From Acidimicrobiaceae bacterium (GTDB taxonomy: Bacteria > Actinomycetota > Acidimicrobiia > Acidimicrobiales > UBA8190), in contig DMNK01000132.1 in the NCBI GenBank assembly GCA_003453695.1, positions 62,087 through 75,529 of the forward strand: a stretch of DNA of 13,443 nucleotides, read 5' to 3'. A model generated the notes under the pieces. That model did not search any database, was not told where the DNA came from, and saw only the letters and a program-made list of their open reading frames with translations. Both the position numbers and the translations under genes were made by a program. Below are positions 1 through 6,778 of this stretch, piece after piece (the first letter of the stretch is position 1; each line of letters opens with the position of its first letter).

Positions 1-481
1 GGTTCATCAGCGGCTCGCCCATCCCCATGAACACCACGTTGGAGAGCCGCCTGGGCAGCGCGGCGCGCGCCGCCGACACCACCTGTTCGACGATCTCCCC
101 CGGCCCCAGGTGGCGAGTGAACCCGGCCTGGCCGGTGGCACAGAAGCCGCAGCGCATGGCGCACCCGGCCTGCGACGACACGCACACCGTGCTCCGCCGC
201 CCGTAGTGCATGAGCACCGTCTCGATGGCGGCGCCGTCGGCGAGCGACCACACCCACTTGACCGTGTCGCCATCGACGCTCGTCCGCCTCGTCACCTCGG
301 TGAGCGCCGGCGGGAGGGCGCGCTCGAGAGCGGCTCGCATCGGCGTGGGGAGCTCGGTCATCTCGGCCGGGGTTTCGAGCCTCCGGTACAAGCCGTCCCA
401 CACCTGATCGGTCCGGTAGCCGGGCTCGCCGGTCAGCAACCTCTCGAGGTCGGGCCGCTCCACCTCGTAACGCTGGGGCAC
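1..481 (-). CDS. rlmN: RlmN, dual-specificity 23S rRNA/tRNA adenine-C2 methyltransferase, N-terminal part (gene runs off left edge)
   Basis: RlmN is a cytoplasmic radical-SAM enzyme that methylates C2 of A2503 in 23S rRNA and of A37 in some tRNAs. About 160 residues are visible, against a usual total of about 350-380. The radical-SAM [4Fe-4S] motif C-x3-C-x2-C is seen as CAMRCGFC (Cys107, Cys111, Cys114). The family signature FMGMGEPLMN lies at the very edge of the window. The N-terminal region (RPDLERLLTGEPGYRTDQVWDGLY) looks like the small accessory domain of the family. The start is the GTG at 481-479, the first start after an in-frame TGA upstream, giving MPQRYEVERPDL. No Shine-Dalgarno is seen, but TACCCT lies exactly 6 nt before the GTG, which suggests a leaderless transcript. 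The catalytic C-terminal cysteine is outside the window. Family assignment is firm; the exact start is inferred. Confidence 0.93.
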   Translation of the reverse strand, partial: MPQRYEVERPDLERLLTGEPGYRTDQVWDGLYRRLETPAEMTELPTPMRAALERALPPALTEVTRRTSVDGDTVKWVWSLADGAAIETVLMHYGRRSTVCVSSQAGCAMRCGFCATGQAGFTRHLGPGEIVEQVVSAARAALPRRLSNVVFMGMGEPLMN

Positions 482-487
482 CGTCTC

Positions 488-493
488 AGGGTA
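488..493 (-). promoter_or_regulatory. Putative -10 box for leaderless rlmN
   Basis: On the minus strand TACCCT matches the actinobacterial -10 pattern TAnnnT and is followed by six bases (GAGACG) and the rlmN GTG. A transcript starting at the GTG is the expected geometry for leaderless genes, which are common in actinobacteria. No convincing -35 is present. This is inference from spacing only. Confidence 0.4.
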
Positions 494-602
494 CGGCCGT
501 CAGGCGCGGGCAGAGCCGGCAGCCGGTGAGACGACGTTCAAGTGGGGCCCCGGACGCGCCGATAGAAAGAGTGGATCCACCGTGCGGATTATCCGGGGAT
601 CA

Positions 603-635
603 GAGGGGAGGGCCGGCGACGTCGACCTTCCCCTC
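603..635. terminator. Possible terminator hairpin after the RsbW-like gene
   Basis: The arms GAGGGGAGGG (603-612) and CCTTCCCCTC (626-635) pair over 9 of 10 positions around a 13-nt loop. The structure begins about 8 nt after the stop codon of the minus-strand ATP-binding gene and lies before rlmN. There is no T-run on the minus-strand side, so a classical intrinsic terminator is not demonstrated. The rest of the 482-643 gap shows nothing else I can name. Confidence 0.3.
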
Positions 636-643
636 CTTGGTTT

Positions 644-1600
644 TCAGCCCTTCGCCGCTGCGGGCCCCAGCCGCCGGGCCTGGGGGCTGGACAGCCACGG
701 CAGCGGAGGCTCGTGAGCCGTCTGGCGCACGAATTCCTTGAGGAGCCATTGGCGCACGGCTCGCACTTCCGGTGTCGCCGCCAACGTCATGAGGGCCCCG
801 GCCCGGCAGAACTCGTCTGCCTCGTCGAGCAGCTCGTCGTAGCGTTCGCACACCGGCCCGATGTCGGCGGGGAGCTCGAAGTACAGGTCCACGGTCTGGG
901 CCCCCGACTCGAGGGCACGGTGCCACTCCTCCTCCGCCCCGGCCGTGAACCCCTGGAAACGGGTGCCCAGCTCGTCCACCAAGGCGATGAGCCGCCCGTG
1001 GATGGCGGCACTGGAGCCGGCCGGGTCGCCCTCGATCACGAAGCGGAATTCCCGGAAGAGCTCGTCGTAGGCAGCCTGGGCCTTGAGCATGATGGGCACC
1101 GGCACGCCCACGAGCGCCATGTGGACGAGCGCGCTGTTCGGCTGCGCAGGTTCCGGGGCGTCGTCCACTTCGACCTTGGTGGTGGCGTGGCCCAGCTCGA
1201 ACCACACCACCTTGCCGTCGTTCCGGCGCCCCGCTCCCCAGGTGTCGGCCAGGGCGACGAGCACCTGGAGCCCCCGCCCCGTGGCGGCCTCTTCGCCGTA
1301 GCGCTTGACCTCGGGCAGCTGCGGGCTCTCGTCGGCCACCTCCACCCGCAGGCCGCCAGGCTCGCGGCGAAGGGTGAGAGTGACGTCGGTGGCGGCATGC
1401 AGCACGGCATTGGCCACGAGCTCCGAGGTGAGCAGGGTGGCGGTGTGCCTCACGTCCTCGGGCGCCGAGGTCAGGCGCTCGTGGAGCCACCGACGGGCGG
1501 CGGGCACACTGGAGAGGTCCGGAGGGACCGTTGTGGTGTCGAGCATCGGATCCTGGTCCGAGAGTGGGTCCGTCACATCACGTCGTTTCCGAGCCTGCAC
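644..1600 (-). CDS. RsbW/SpoIIAB-like ATP-binding (HATPase) regulatory protein with C-terminal extension
   Basis: The N-terminal half (about residues 25-150) is a GHKL-fold ATPase of the anti-sigma-factor kinase type (HATPase_c_2). Visible signs are the N box SELVANAVLHA, the G1-like DESPQLP and the G2-like ATGRGLQVLVALADTWG. Such proteins usually phosphorylate an anti-anti-sigma factor or bind a sigma factor in partner-switching control. The remaining ~165 residues form a separate, mostly helical region beginning near ALVHMALVGVPVPIMLKAQ. I recall similar tails on other actinobacterial HATPase proteins but know no function for them. The start is uncertain: the GTG at 1600 gives the longest frame, but a TACCAT -10-like box directly overlaps it, so GTG at 1576 or ATG at 1546 (weak AGGA upstream) may be used. 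A SpoIIE-type phosphatase at 3228-5657 is a plausible functional partner; no STAS protein or sigma factor is in the window. Confidence 0.82.
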   Translation of the reverse strand: MQARKRRDVTDPLSDQDPMLDTTTVPPDLSSVPAARRWLHERLTSAPEDVRHTATLLTSELVANAVLHAATDVTLTLRREPGGLRVEVADESPQLPEVKRYGEEAATGRGLQVLVALADTWGAGRRNDGKVVWFELGHATTKVEVDDAPEPAQPNSALVHMALVGVPVPIMLKAQAAYDELFREFRFVIEGDPAGSSAAIHGRLIALVDELGTRFQGFTAGAEEEWHRALESGAQTVDLYFELPADIGPVCERYDELLDEADEFCRAGALMTLAATPEVRAVRQWLLKEFVRQTAHEPPLPWLSSPQARRLGPAAAKG

Positions 1601-1601
1601 G

Positions 1602-1607
1602 ATGGTA
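1602..1607 (-). promoter_or_regulatory. Possible -10 box of the RsbW-like gene
   Basis: TACCAT on the minus strand fits TAnnnT and lies one base upstream of the GTG at 1600. Transcription from it would begin about 6-7 nt downstream, past that GTG, which favours an internal start at 1576 or 1546. No -35 was recognised. Tentative. Confidence 0.25.
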
Positions 1608-1661
1608 GTGCGGGTGTGGTGAATGTGGCAGGTTTCCCGGGCGCGACGGCCGAGGCGGCCC

Positions 1662-1673
1662 GGAGGGAAGGAG
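1662..1673 (+). promoter_or_regulatory. Strong ribosome binding site of the alpha/beta hydrolase gene
   Basis: GGAGGGAAGGAG contains two overlapping Shine-Dalgarno-like cores. The last (AAGGAG) ends 7 nt before the GTG at 1681, which fixes that codon as the start. No TAnnnT -10 box is evident on the plus strand between 1601 and 1661. Confidence 0.75.
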
Positions 1674-1680
1674 CGCGGAC

Positions 1681-2601
1681 GTGGAGCGAGCGGTGCCCGG
1701 GTTCGCCGACGTGTCGGTGGCGGGAGGCAGGCTGCGGGTGGCCCGCTTCGGCTCCGGCCCCCGGGTGGTGCTCGGGCTCCACGGCATCACGGGCTCGTCC
1801 ATGCAGCTCGCCCCCGTGGCCCGTCGTCTCCCACCCGGTGTCGCCATGGTGGCGCCCGACCTGCGGGGCCGGGGCGCCAGCAACACCCTGCCCGGCCCCT
1901 GCGGCATGGAGGCCCATGCCCGGGACTGCGCGGCGGTGGTCTCTCAGTGCTCCGACGGTCCGGTCGTGGTGCTCGGCGAGTCGATGGGCGCCTATGTGGC
2001 GGTCCTCCTCGCCGCCCGCTTCCCCCACCTCGTCGAGCGCCTGGTGCTGGCCGACGGCGGCATCCCCCTCCCCGTGCCCGACGGGCTCGACCCCGACGCC
2101 GTGGTGGAGGCCGTCCTCGGCCCCGCCCTGGCCCGCCTGGACCTGGTCTTCGAGACCCACGAGGGATACTTCGACTTCTGGCGGGCCCATCCCGCCTTCG
2201 CCAAGGCGTGGAGCGCCGACGTCGAGGAGCTCCTCGCCTACGACCTCGAGCCGGCCGACGGGGGTTTCCGGTCGCGGGCCCGCCCTGAGCCGGTGCGGGT
2301 GGACGGGCGAGAGCACATCGTCAGCCCCACCCTCGTCGAGGACGCCCTCGGCGCCGTGCAGTGCCCGGTCCACCTGGTGCGCGCCAGGCGCAACCTGGTG
2401 GACGAAGAGCCCGCCCTCCTGCCCGAGAGCGCCGTGGCTCCGTGGCGCGGCCGGCTCACGTGCTTCAGCGACGAGGTGGTGGAGGACACCAATCACTACA
2501 CCTTGTTCCTCTGTGAGCGGGGCGCCCGCCGCCTGGCCGATCTCGTCGCCGAGCTGCAGGCCACCCCGCCCGGCGACGACAGCGGCGGGGGCGTAGCGTG
2601 A
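1681..2601 (+). CDS. Alpha/beta hydrolase
   Basis: This is a 306-residue single-domain alpha/beta-hydrolase-fold enzyme without a signal peptide, so presumably a cytoplasmic serine hydrolase. The oxyanion-hole motif HGITGSS is at residues 34-40, the strand-turn APDLRGRGAS at 58-67, and the nucleophile elbow GESMG at 99-103 with Ser101. The C-terminal catalytic histidine is probably His272 in DTNHYTLF. The usual acid position after strand 7 (G-x-x-D) is replaced by RARRNLVDEE, so the acid is not obvious; Asp or Glu a few residues later may serve. The GTG start is set by the strong ribosome binding site at 1662-1673. The stop overlaps the start of the VOC gene in GTGA, so the two are translationally coupled. 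The substrate cannot be told from sequence; esters, lactones or C-C bonds (meta-cleavage type) are all possible. Confidence 0.88.
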   Translation: MERAVPGFADVSVAGGRLRVARFGSGPRVVLGLHGITGSSMQLAPVARRLPPGVAMVAPDLRGRGASNTLPGPCGMEAHARDCAAVVSQCSDGPVVVLGESMGAYVAVLLAARFPHLVERLVLADGGIPLPVPDGLDPDAVVEAVLGPALARLDLVFETHEGYFDFWRAHPAFAKAWSADVEELLAYDLEPADGGFRSRARPEPVRVDGREHIVSPTLVEDALGAVQCPVHLVRARRNLVDEEPALLPESAVAPWRGRLTCFSDEVVEDTNHYTLFLCERGARRLADLVAELQATPPGDDSGGGVA

Positions 2602-3101
2602 CGTCGGTGACGGACGCCCGGCCCTTTTCCACCTGGCGGGAGCACCTGCTCCAGCGCTACCGCCTCCCCTCGGCTGCCACCGGCGGGCGGGGGGTGCACC
2701 ACCTGGCCATGATCTGCAGCGACGTCGAGCGAACCATCTCGTTCTACCAGGACGTGCTGGGCTTCCCGCTGGTGGAGGTCATGGAGAACCGGGACTACCC
2801 GGGCTCGACCCACTTCTTCTTGGACATCGGGCACGGCAACCTGCTGGCCTTCTTCGACTTCCCCGGGCTGGCGCTCGAAGAAGCCCGAGAGGCCCACGGC
2901 GCCGTGCAGCATGTCGCCATCTCGGTGGAGCAGTCCCATCTCGACGAGGTGCGGCGCCGGCTCGACGTCGCCGGCGTCGGCTATCTCGGCCCCGATCGGG
3001 GGCTCACCGACTCGCTGTACGTGAAGGACCCCGACGGCATCCAGATCGAGCTGCTGGCCCAGCCCCTGCGCCGGATGGAGGGCGCGTCCCTCGGCGGCTG
3101 A
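2598..3101 (+). CDS. VOC-fold (glyoxalase/dioxygenase superfamily) protein
   Basis: This 167-residue protein has the two beta-alpha-beta-beta-beta modules of the vicinal oxygen chelate fold. Module one starts at GVHHLAMICSDVERTISFY (His35 likely metal ligand). Module two starts at AVQHVAISV (His105) and ends with YVKDPDGIQIELL (Glu151). The pattern is that of glyoxalase-like and small dioxygenase-like members with a divalent metal site; the substrate is unknown. The first ~30 residues are an extra N-terminal segment before the fold. The start is the GTG at 2598, which shares four bases (GTGA) with the hydrolase stop. Coupling to a hydrolase suggests joint work on one metabolite, for example ring- or lactone-derived compounds, but that is inference. 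Confidence 0.87.
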   Translation: MTSVTDARPFSTWREHLLQRYRLPSAATGGRGVHHLAMICSDVERTISFYQDVLGFPLVEVMENRDYPGSTHFFLDIGHGNLLAFFDFPGLALEEAREAHGAVQHVAISVEQSHLDEVRRRLDVAGVGYLGPDRGLTDSLYVKDPDGIQIELLAQPLRRMEGASLGG

Positions 3102-3186
3102 GCAATCCCCGGGCGTGGCCGCTCTCACGACGGCCGTAGTGCCGCCGTTGAGTGCACGACGGGTGATTGATGGCCGAACTCGCCGG

Positions 3187-3192
3187 TACGCT
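3187..3192 (+). promoter_or_regulatory. Possible -10 box of the GAF/SpoIIE phosphatase gene
   Basis: TACGCT fits TAnnnT and would place transcription start near 3199, leaving a leader of about 29 nt with the ribosome binding site at 3212-3222. A weak TGATTG lies 17 bp upstream as a candidate -35. Evidence is positional only. The rest of 3102-3186 shows no clear terminator. Confidence 0.3.
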
Positions 3193-3211
3193 CTTGCTGT
3201 TCTGTTTCGGC

Positions 3212-3222
3212 GGAGGGAAAGG
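3212..3222 (+). promoter_or_regulatory. Ribosome binding site of the GAF/SpoIIE phosphatase gene
   Basis: GGAGGGAAAGG lies 5-11 nt before the ATG at 3228 and selects this ATG over other in-frame starts. Confidence 0.65.
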
Positions 3223-3227
3223 CGTCC

Positions 3228-5657
3228 ATGAGACTCGAGGAGGGCCCGTCCGGGCCTGGCCCCACCACATCCTCGACCACACCCGCCTCCTCCTCGCGCG
3301 AGCTCGACCAGCTCTTCCTCCTCCAGGCGGCCGGCCTCCAGACCGGGGAGGCCATGGCGGAGTGGTGGTTCCGGTGGCGGGCCGAAGTCCAGGACACCTA
3401 CACGCCCGAGTCGCTCGACGACCTGTTGCGCGACTCGCTCAAAGGGATCGCCCAGGCCCTCGACGCCGACGGCGTGGCCGTGCTCCTCGCCGACGAGAGC
3501 GGCGAGCTCGTGGCCCGGGCCGCCACCGGCATCCAGGCCGAGCTGTGGCGACCGGTCCAGATCGCCTCCGGGACCGGCATGGCCGGACGAGTCGTGGCCG
3601 ATCGCCGGCCCCTCGTGGTGGACGACCTCTCCACCATCGAGGTGGCCTCGGCCACCTTGCGCGACAGCGGGATCCGCTCGCTCGTCGCCGTGCCCATCCC
3701 GGGCCGGGACCGGTTGATCGGCGTGCTGCACGCCGACAGCTACCAACTGGCCCACTTCTCGAAGCGCCATGCCACGCTGCTGTCGCTCGTCGCCGATCGC
3801 CTCGGGGCGGCCATGGAGCAGGTCCGGTTGTTCGAGTCCGAGCGCGCCGCTCGCGACCAGGCCGAGATGGTGGCGGACCGCATGGCGCGGCTCCAGCGGG
3901 TGACGGCGTCGCTGTCGAGGGACCTGCCGGCCGAGGCGGTGGCCCAGGCGGTCCAGGTGGAGCTGGCCGAGGACATCGACGGCGAGGCGGTGAGCCACCT
4001 CATCTGGCTGGTGGAAGGCGACCGCATGCGCCTCATCAGCGAGCCGGGCGGGTCCCAGGCCGCCCCCTTCTCCGAGATGTCGGTGGACGATCCCTTGCCC
4101 GGCCCCGAGGTCGTGCGCAGCGGCGAGGCCCTGTGGTTCGAGACGGCGGCCGACATCGACGCCTTCGAGGCGCTCGACCAGGTCAAGCTGGACGCCGAGG
4201 CCCTGGCCGTGCTGCCGCTGTGGGTGGAAGGTCAGGTCCTCGGCGTGCTCGCCGTGGGCTATCCCCGTCCCCGCACCTTCACGCCCCAGGAGCGCCTGTT
4301 CCTCTCGCTGGTGGCACGCCAGGCCGCCGAGTCGCTGCACCGCGCCGGCGTGCGCCAGGCCCGCATCCGGACGGCGTTCGCCAACGCGGTGCTGGCCGAC
4401 GTCTCCGCCGCGCTGGGCTCTTCCCTCGACCTGCCCACCACGTTGCGCAGGGCGTTGGAAGAGCTGGTCCCCCGCATGGCGGACATGGCCAGCTGTCACG
4501 TCCTCGACGAGCTGGGCGTGCCCCGGCGCCTGGCCATCGCCCATCGCGACCCCGACACCGACGCCGATGTGACCCAGGCGCCCGAGGACCCGGTGCACGA
4601 GGCCCAGAGCCTGCTCGCCACCCTGGAGGCGGCGGGCGGCCACCCCATCCTCGTGGCCGAAGGCGCCGACTTCACCGAGGCGGTGGCGGTGGACGACGAG
4701 CACGTGCGCCAGCTCCAGGAGCTCGGCATCGCCTCGGCCATCGCCGTTCCGCTGCAGGCCCGGGGCCAGCAGCTCGGCCTGCTCGGGCTCATGCGCACGG
4801 CGGGCTCGGCGCCGTACACCACCGAGGACCTCGAACTGGCGGCTGAGATCGGCGGGCGGGCGTCGACGGCCATCGACAACGCCTTGCAGCACGAGCGGCG
4901 GGTGGCCGTGGCCCGGGCGCTGCAGGCGAGCCTCCTGCCCCCGGAGCTGTCCGAGGTCCCCGGCGCCGAAGTGGCGGCGGTGTTCCACCCCTCCAGCGCC
5001 GGCGTGGACGTGGGCGGGGACTTCTACGACCTGTTCCCCGTGGAGGCCGGTCGCTGGGTGCTCATGATCGGGGACGTCTCGGGCAGCGGGCCGGCCGCCG
5101 CCGCCCTCACCGCCCAGGTGCGCCACGGCGCCAGAGTGGCGGCCCGGGCGGGCCTCGACCCGTCGTCCGTGGTGGCCGCCGTCAACGCCACCTTGGACGA
5201 GACCACCGGGTCGGAGTGGTTCTGCACCATGGTCTACGTCGAGCTCGTCCCCCACGACGACGGCATCGACCTTCAGGTCATCTGTGCCGGGCACGTGGCG
5301 CCCCTGCTCGTGGCGGGGGGGGAGGTGGAGGAGCTCGAGTGCCAGGCCCCCTTGCTCGGGGTCCTGCCCGGGGCGCAGTACGCCGCCCGGCGGCTGCGCC
5401 TGGCGCCCGGGCACGCGCTGGTCATGGTGACCGACGGCGCCACCGAGGCCCGGGCCGCCGACCACCACACTTCCGACTCGTTCTTCGGCGAGGCCCGCCT
5501 GCAGCACGTCGTGGCCCAGAGCGCCGGCCAGGACGCCCAGACGATCGTCGACGCCGTCTCCGCCGCCGTGCTGTCCTTCGCCGGCGGCCAGCTCGACGAC
5601 GACCTCGCCCTCGTCGCCCTACGGGCCGCCCCGGCCGGTCAGAAGCGCCGCCAGTAG
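3228..5657 (+). CDS. Multi-GAF, SpoIIE/RsbU-type PP2C serine phosphatase
   Basis: This 809-residue cytoplasmic sensor-phosphatase has a short linker, then three GAF-like sensor modules at roughly residues 60-200, 225-370 and 385-560. A helical linker (ALQASLLPPELSEVPG) follows, then a PP2C/SpoIIE catalytic domain at about 575-805. The metal-binding motifs are clear: VGGDFYD near residue 595, IGDVSGSGPAAA near 612, VTDGATEA, and LDDDLALVAL near 790. GSGP replaces the more usual GKGP. Enzymes of this type dephosphorylate anti-anti-sigma (STAS) proteins and so release a sigma factor; the GAF modules would couple this to a small ligand, redox state or light. An RsbW-like protein encoded at 644-1600 may be its antagonist. 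The stop lies 19 nt inside the convergent phosphotransferase gene, and an inverted repeat begins 4 nt later. The signal sensed is unknown. Confidence 0.92.
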   Translation: MRLEEGPSGPGPTTSSTTPASSSRELDQLFLLQAAGLQTGEAMAEWWFRWRAEVQDTYTPESLDDLLRDSLKGIAQALDADGVAVLLADESGELVARAATGIQAELWRPVQIASGTGMAGRVVADRRPLVVDDLSTIEVASATLRDSGIRSLVAVPIPGRDRLIGVLHADSYQLAHFSKRHATLLSLVADRLGAAMEQVRLFESERAARDQAEMVADRMARLQRVTASLSRDLPAEAVAQAVQVELAEDIDGEAVSHLIWLVEGDRMRLISEPGGSQAAPFSEMSVDDPLPGPEVVRSGEALWFETAADIDAFEALDQVKLDAEALAVLPLWVEGQVLGVLAVGYPRPRTFTPQERLFLSLVARQAAESLHRAGVRQARIRTAFANAVLADVSAALGSSLDLPTTLRRALEELVPRMADMASCHVLDELGVPRRLAIAHRDPDTDADVTQAPEDPVHEAQSLLATLEAAGGHPILVAEGADFTEAVAVDDEHVRQLQELGIASAIAVPLQARGQQLGLLGLMRTAGSAPYTTEDLELAAEIGGRASTAIDNALQHERRVAVARALQASLLPPELSEVPGAEVAAVFHPSSAGVDVGGDFYDLFPVEAGRWVLMIGDVSGSGPAAAALTAQVRHGARVAARAGLDPSSVVAAVNATLDETTGSEWFCTMVYVELVPHDDGIDLQVICAGHVAPLLVAGGEVEELECQAPLLGVLPGAQYAARRLRLAPGHALVMVTDGATEARAADHHTSDSFFGEARLQHVVAQSAGQDAQTIVDAVSAAVLSFAGGQLDDDLALVALRAAPAGQKRRQ

Positions 5658-6778
5658 CTGCCCTCGAGCATCTGCTCGAGGCTGGCCCGGTGCATGATCA
5701 TGTCGTCGGGGTCCTCGGGCATGGAGATCTCGCCGAACAGCACCTGGCGCCGGGCGACCCGGCTCATCACCACGGCATGGCGCAGCGCCGCGTACAGGCA
5801 GTAGAAGTCGAGGTCCCGAGGAGCACGCCCCCTCGCCTTCTCGTAGGTGTCGGCCACGTCGTCACGGCGCATGAAGGCGGGCATGCCCGGGAGCCCCGCC
5901 TCGACGGCGATGTCGTCCAGGAAGCGGTGCAGGTAGACCATCCATCCCAGGTCGATCTCGACGGGGCCGGTGGCCGCCATCTCCCAGTCGAGCACGGCGA
6001 CAGGCTCGAAATGGCGGAACATCATGTTGCCGATACGGGCGTCGCCCCAGCTGATCCTGGTCCCGCCCTCATGGGCGGGCCAGTGCTCCTCCAGCCAGGC
6101 GAAGGCGCGCTCGATGAGCGGTGAGCGGGCGCCGTCCGACACCACCCACTCGTAGTACGAGGCGCTGTGGGCGACGTGCCGGCGCAGGGCGCTGTCGCCG
6201 CGCTCGTCGAGCTCCAGAAAGGAGACGTCGTCGGCCGACACCTCGGCGTCGTGAATGGCGGCCAGCGTGCGCACCGCCGCGTCCTGGAGGCGGCGCTGGT
6301 CCGTCGGTGCCGCCTCGGACAGCCACGATCCGAACGGATAGGGCATGACGTCGGGAGGCACGTCCCCCTCCACCCGCTCCATGACGAAGAACGGCGTCCC
6401 CACCGGTGCCGGGTCGGGCTCGTCCCACAGCGTGTCGGGGACCGGGACGGGGGACCGCTCCGCCACCAGGCGCATGACGCGGAACTGCTTGGACAAGTCG
6501 TAGACCGGGAACACCGGCGCCGCTTCGGGGTCGGGGCTGAGCCGCGCCGCGCAGCCCTTTTGGTGCTCCCCGGCCTGGTCGCGCCAGGACAGGTCGAAGA
6601 GCACGGTCTCGCTCGACATCCCGTTCGACTCGGGCACCTCGAGGCCCGACAGCCGGGCGCCGGACAGGCGCCGTCCCAGCCATGCCTCGAGGCGCCGGCC
6701 CAGTTCCTGGCGGGGGCGGGTGCTCGTGCGCGGCCGGGTGGTCCCGGCGGCGGCGCCGTCCGGGGACGAGCCGCTCAT
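5639..6778 (-). CDS. Aminoglycoside-phosphotransferase-like (APH/choline-kinase fold) protein
   Basis: This 379-residue kinase-fold protein belongs to the large 'phosphotransferase family' found beside acyl-CoA and steroid catabolic genes, not to true antibiotic-resistance enzymes. Seen are an N-lobe segment ESNGMSSETVLFDLSW, the hinge region FFVMERVEGDVPP, the catalytic loop SWGDARIGNMMF (about residues 243-254) and the metal-binding VLDWEMAATGP (about 262-272). The conserved histidine of the usual H-G-D loop is tryptophan here, while the catalytic Asp and the downstream Asn and Asp remain. I believe WGD occurs in this subfamily. The start is the ATG at 6778, which overlaps the previous stop as ATGA; longer readings upstream are the shadow of that gene. 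It is last in a coupled four-gene operon, so it probably phosphorylates a small alcohol made or used by the neighbours. The substrate is unknown. Confidence 0.85.
   Translation of the reverse strand: MSGSSPDGAAAGTTRPRTSTRPRQELGRRLEAWLGRRLSGARLSGLEVPESNGMSSETVLFDLSWRDQAGEHQKGCAARLSPDPEAAPVFPVYDLSKQFRVMRLVAERSPVPVPDTLWDEPDPAPVGTPFFVMERVEGDVPPDVMPYPFGSWLSEAAPTDQRRLQDAAVRTLAAIHDAEVSADDVSFLELDERGDSALRRHVAHSASYYEWVVSDGARSPLIERAFAWLEEHWPAHEGGTRISWGDARIGNMMFRHFEPVAVLDWEMAATGPVEIDLGWMVYLHRFLDDIAVEAGLPGMPAFMRRDDVADTYEKARGRAPRDLDFYCLYAALRHAVVMSRVARRQVLFGEISMPEDPDDMIMHRASLEQMLEGSYWRRF
5662..5681. terminator. Perfect inverted repeat at the convergent gene ends
   Basis: The arms CCTCGAGCA (5662-5670) and TGCTCGAGG (5673-5681) are exact reverse complements around a 2-nt centre, folding in practice as an 8-bp stem with a 4-nt loop. 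It starts 4 nt after the phosphatase stop and lies inside the last codons of the opposite gene (encoding LEQMLE). There is no T-run. It may act as a bidirectional end or RNA-stabilising hairpin. Confidence 0.4.

Noticed and set aside
713..2596. Plus-strand 627-codon frame
   Set aside because: It runs antisense through the RsbW-like gene and then out of frame through the hydrolase; low-complexity Pro/Arg/Ser sequence, no motifs.
2496..5507. Minus-strand open frame of 1003 codons opposite the hydrolase, VOC and phosphatase genes
   Set aside because: It is antisense to three genes with clear domain motifs; its composition (His, Gly, Arg, Pro rich, no recognisable fold) is typical of shadow frames in very GC-rich DNA.
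5639..6778. Antibiotic-resistance aminoglycoside phosphotransferase
   Set aside because: The fold is shared, but the WGD catalytic loop, the length and the operon with P450/SDR-type genes point to a metabolic kinase subfamily.
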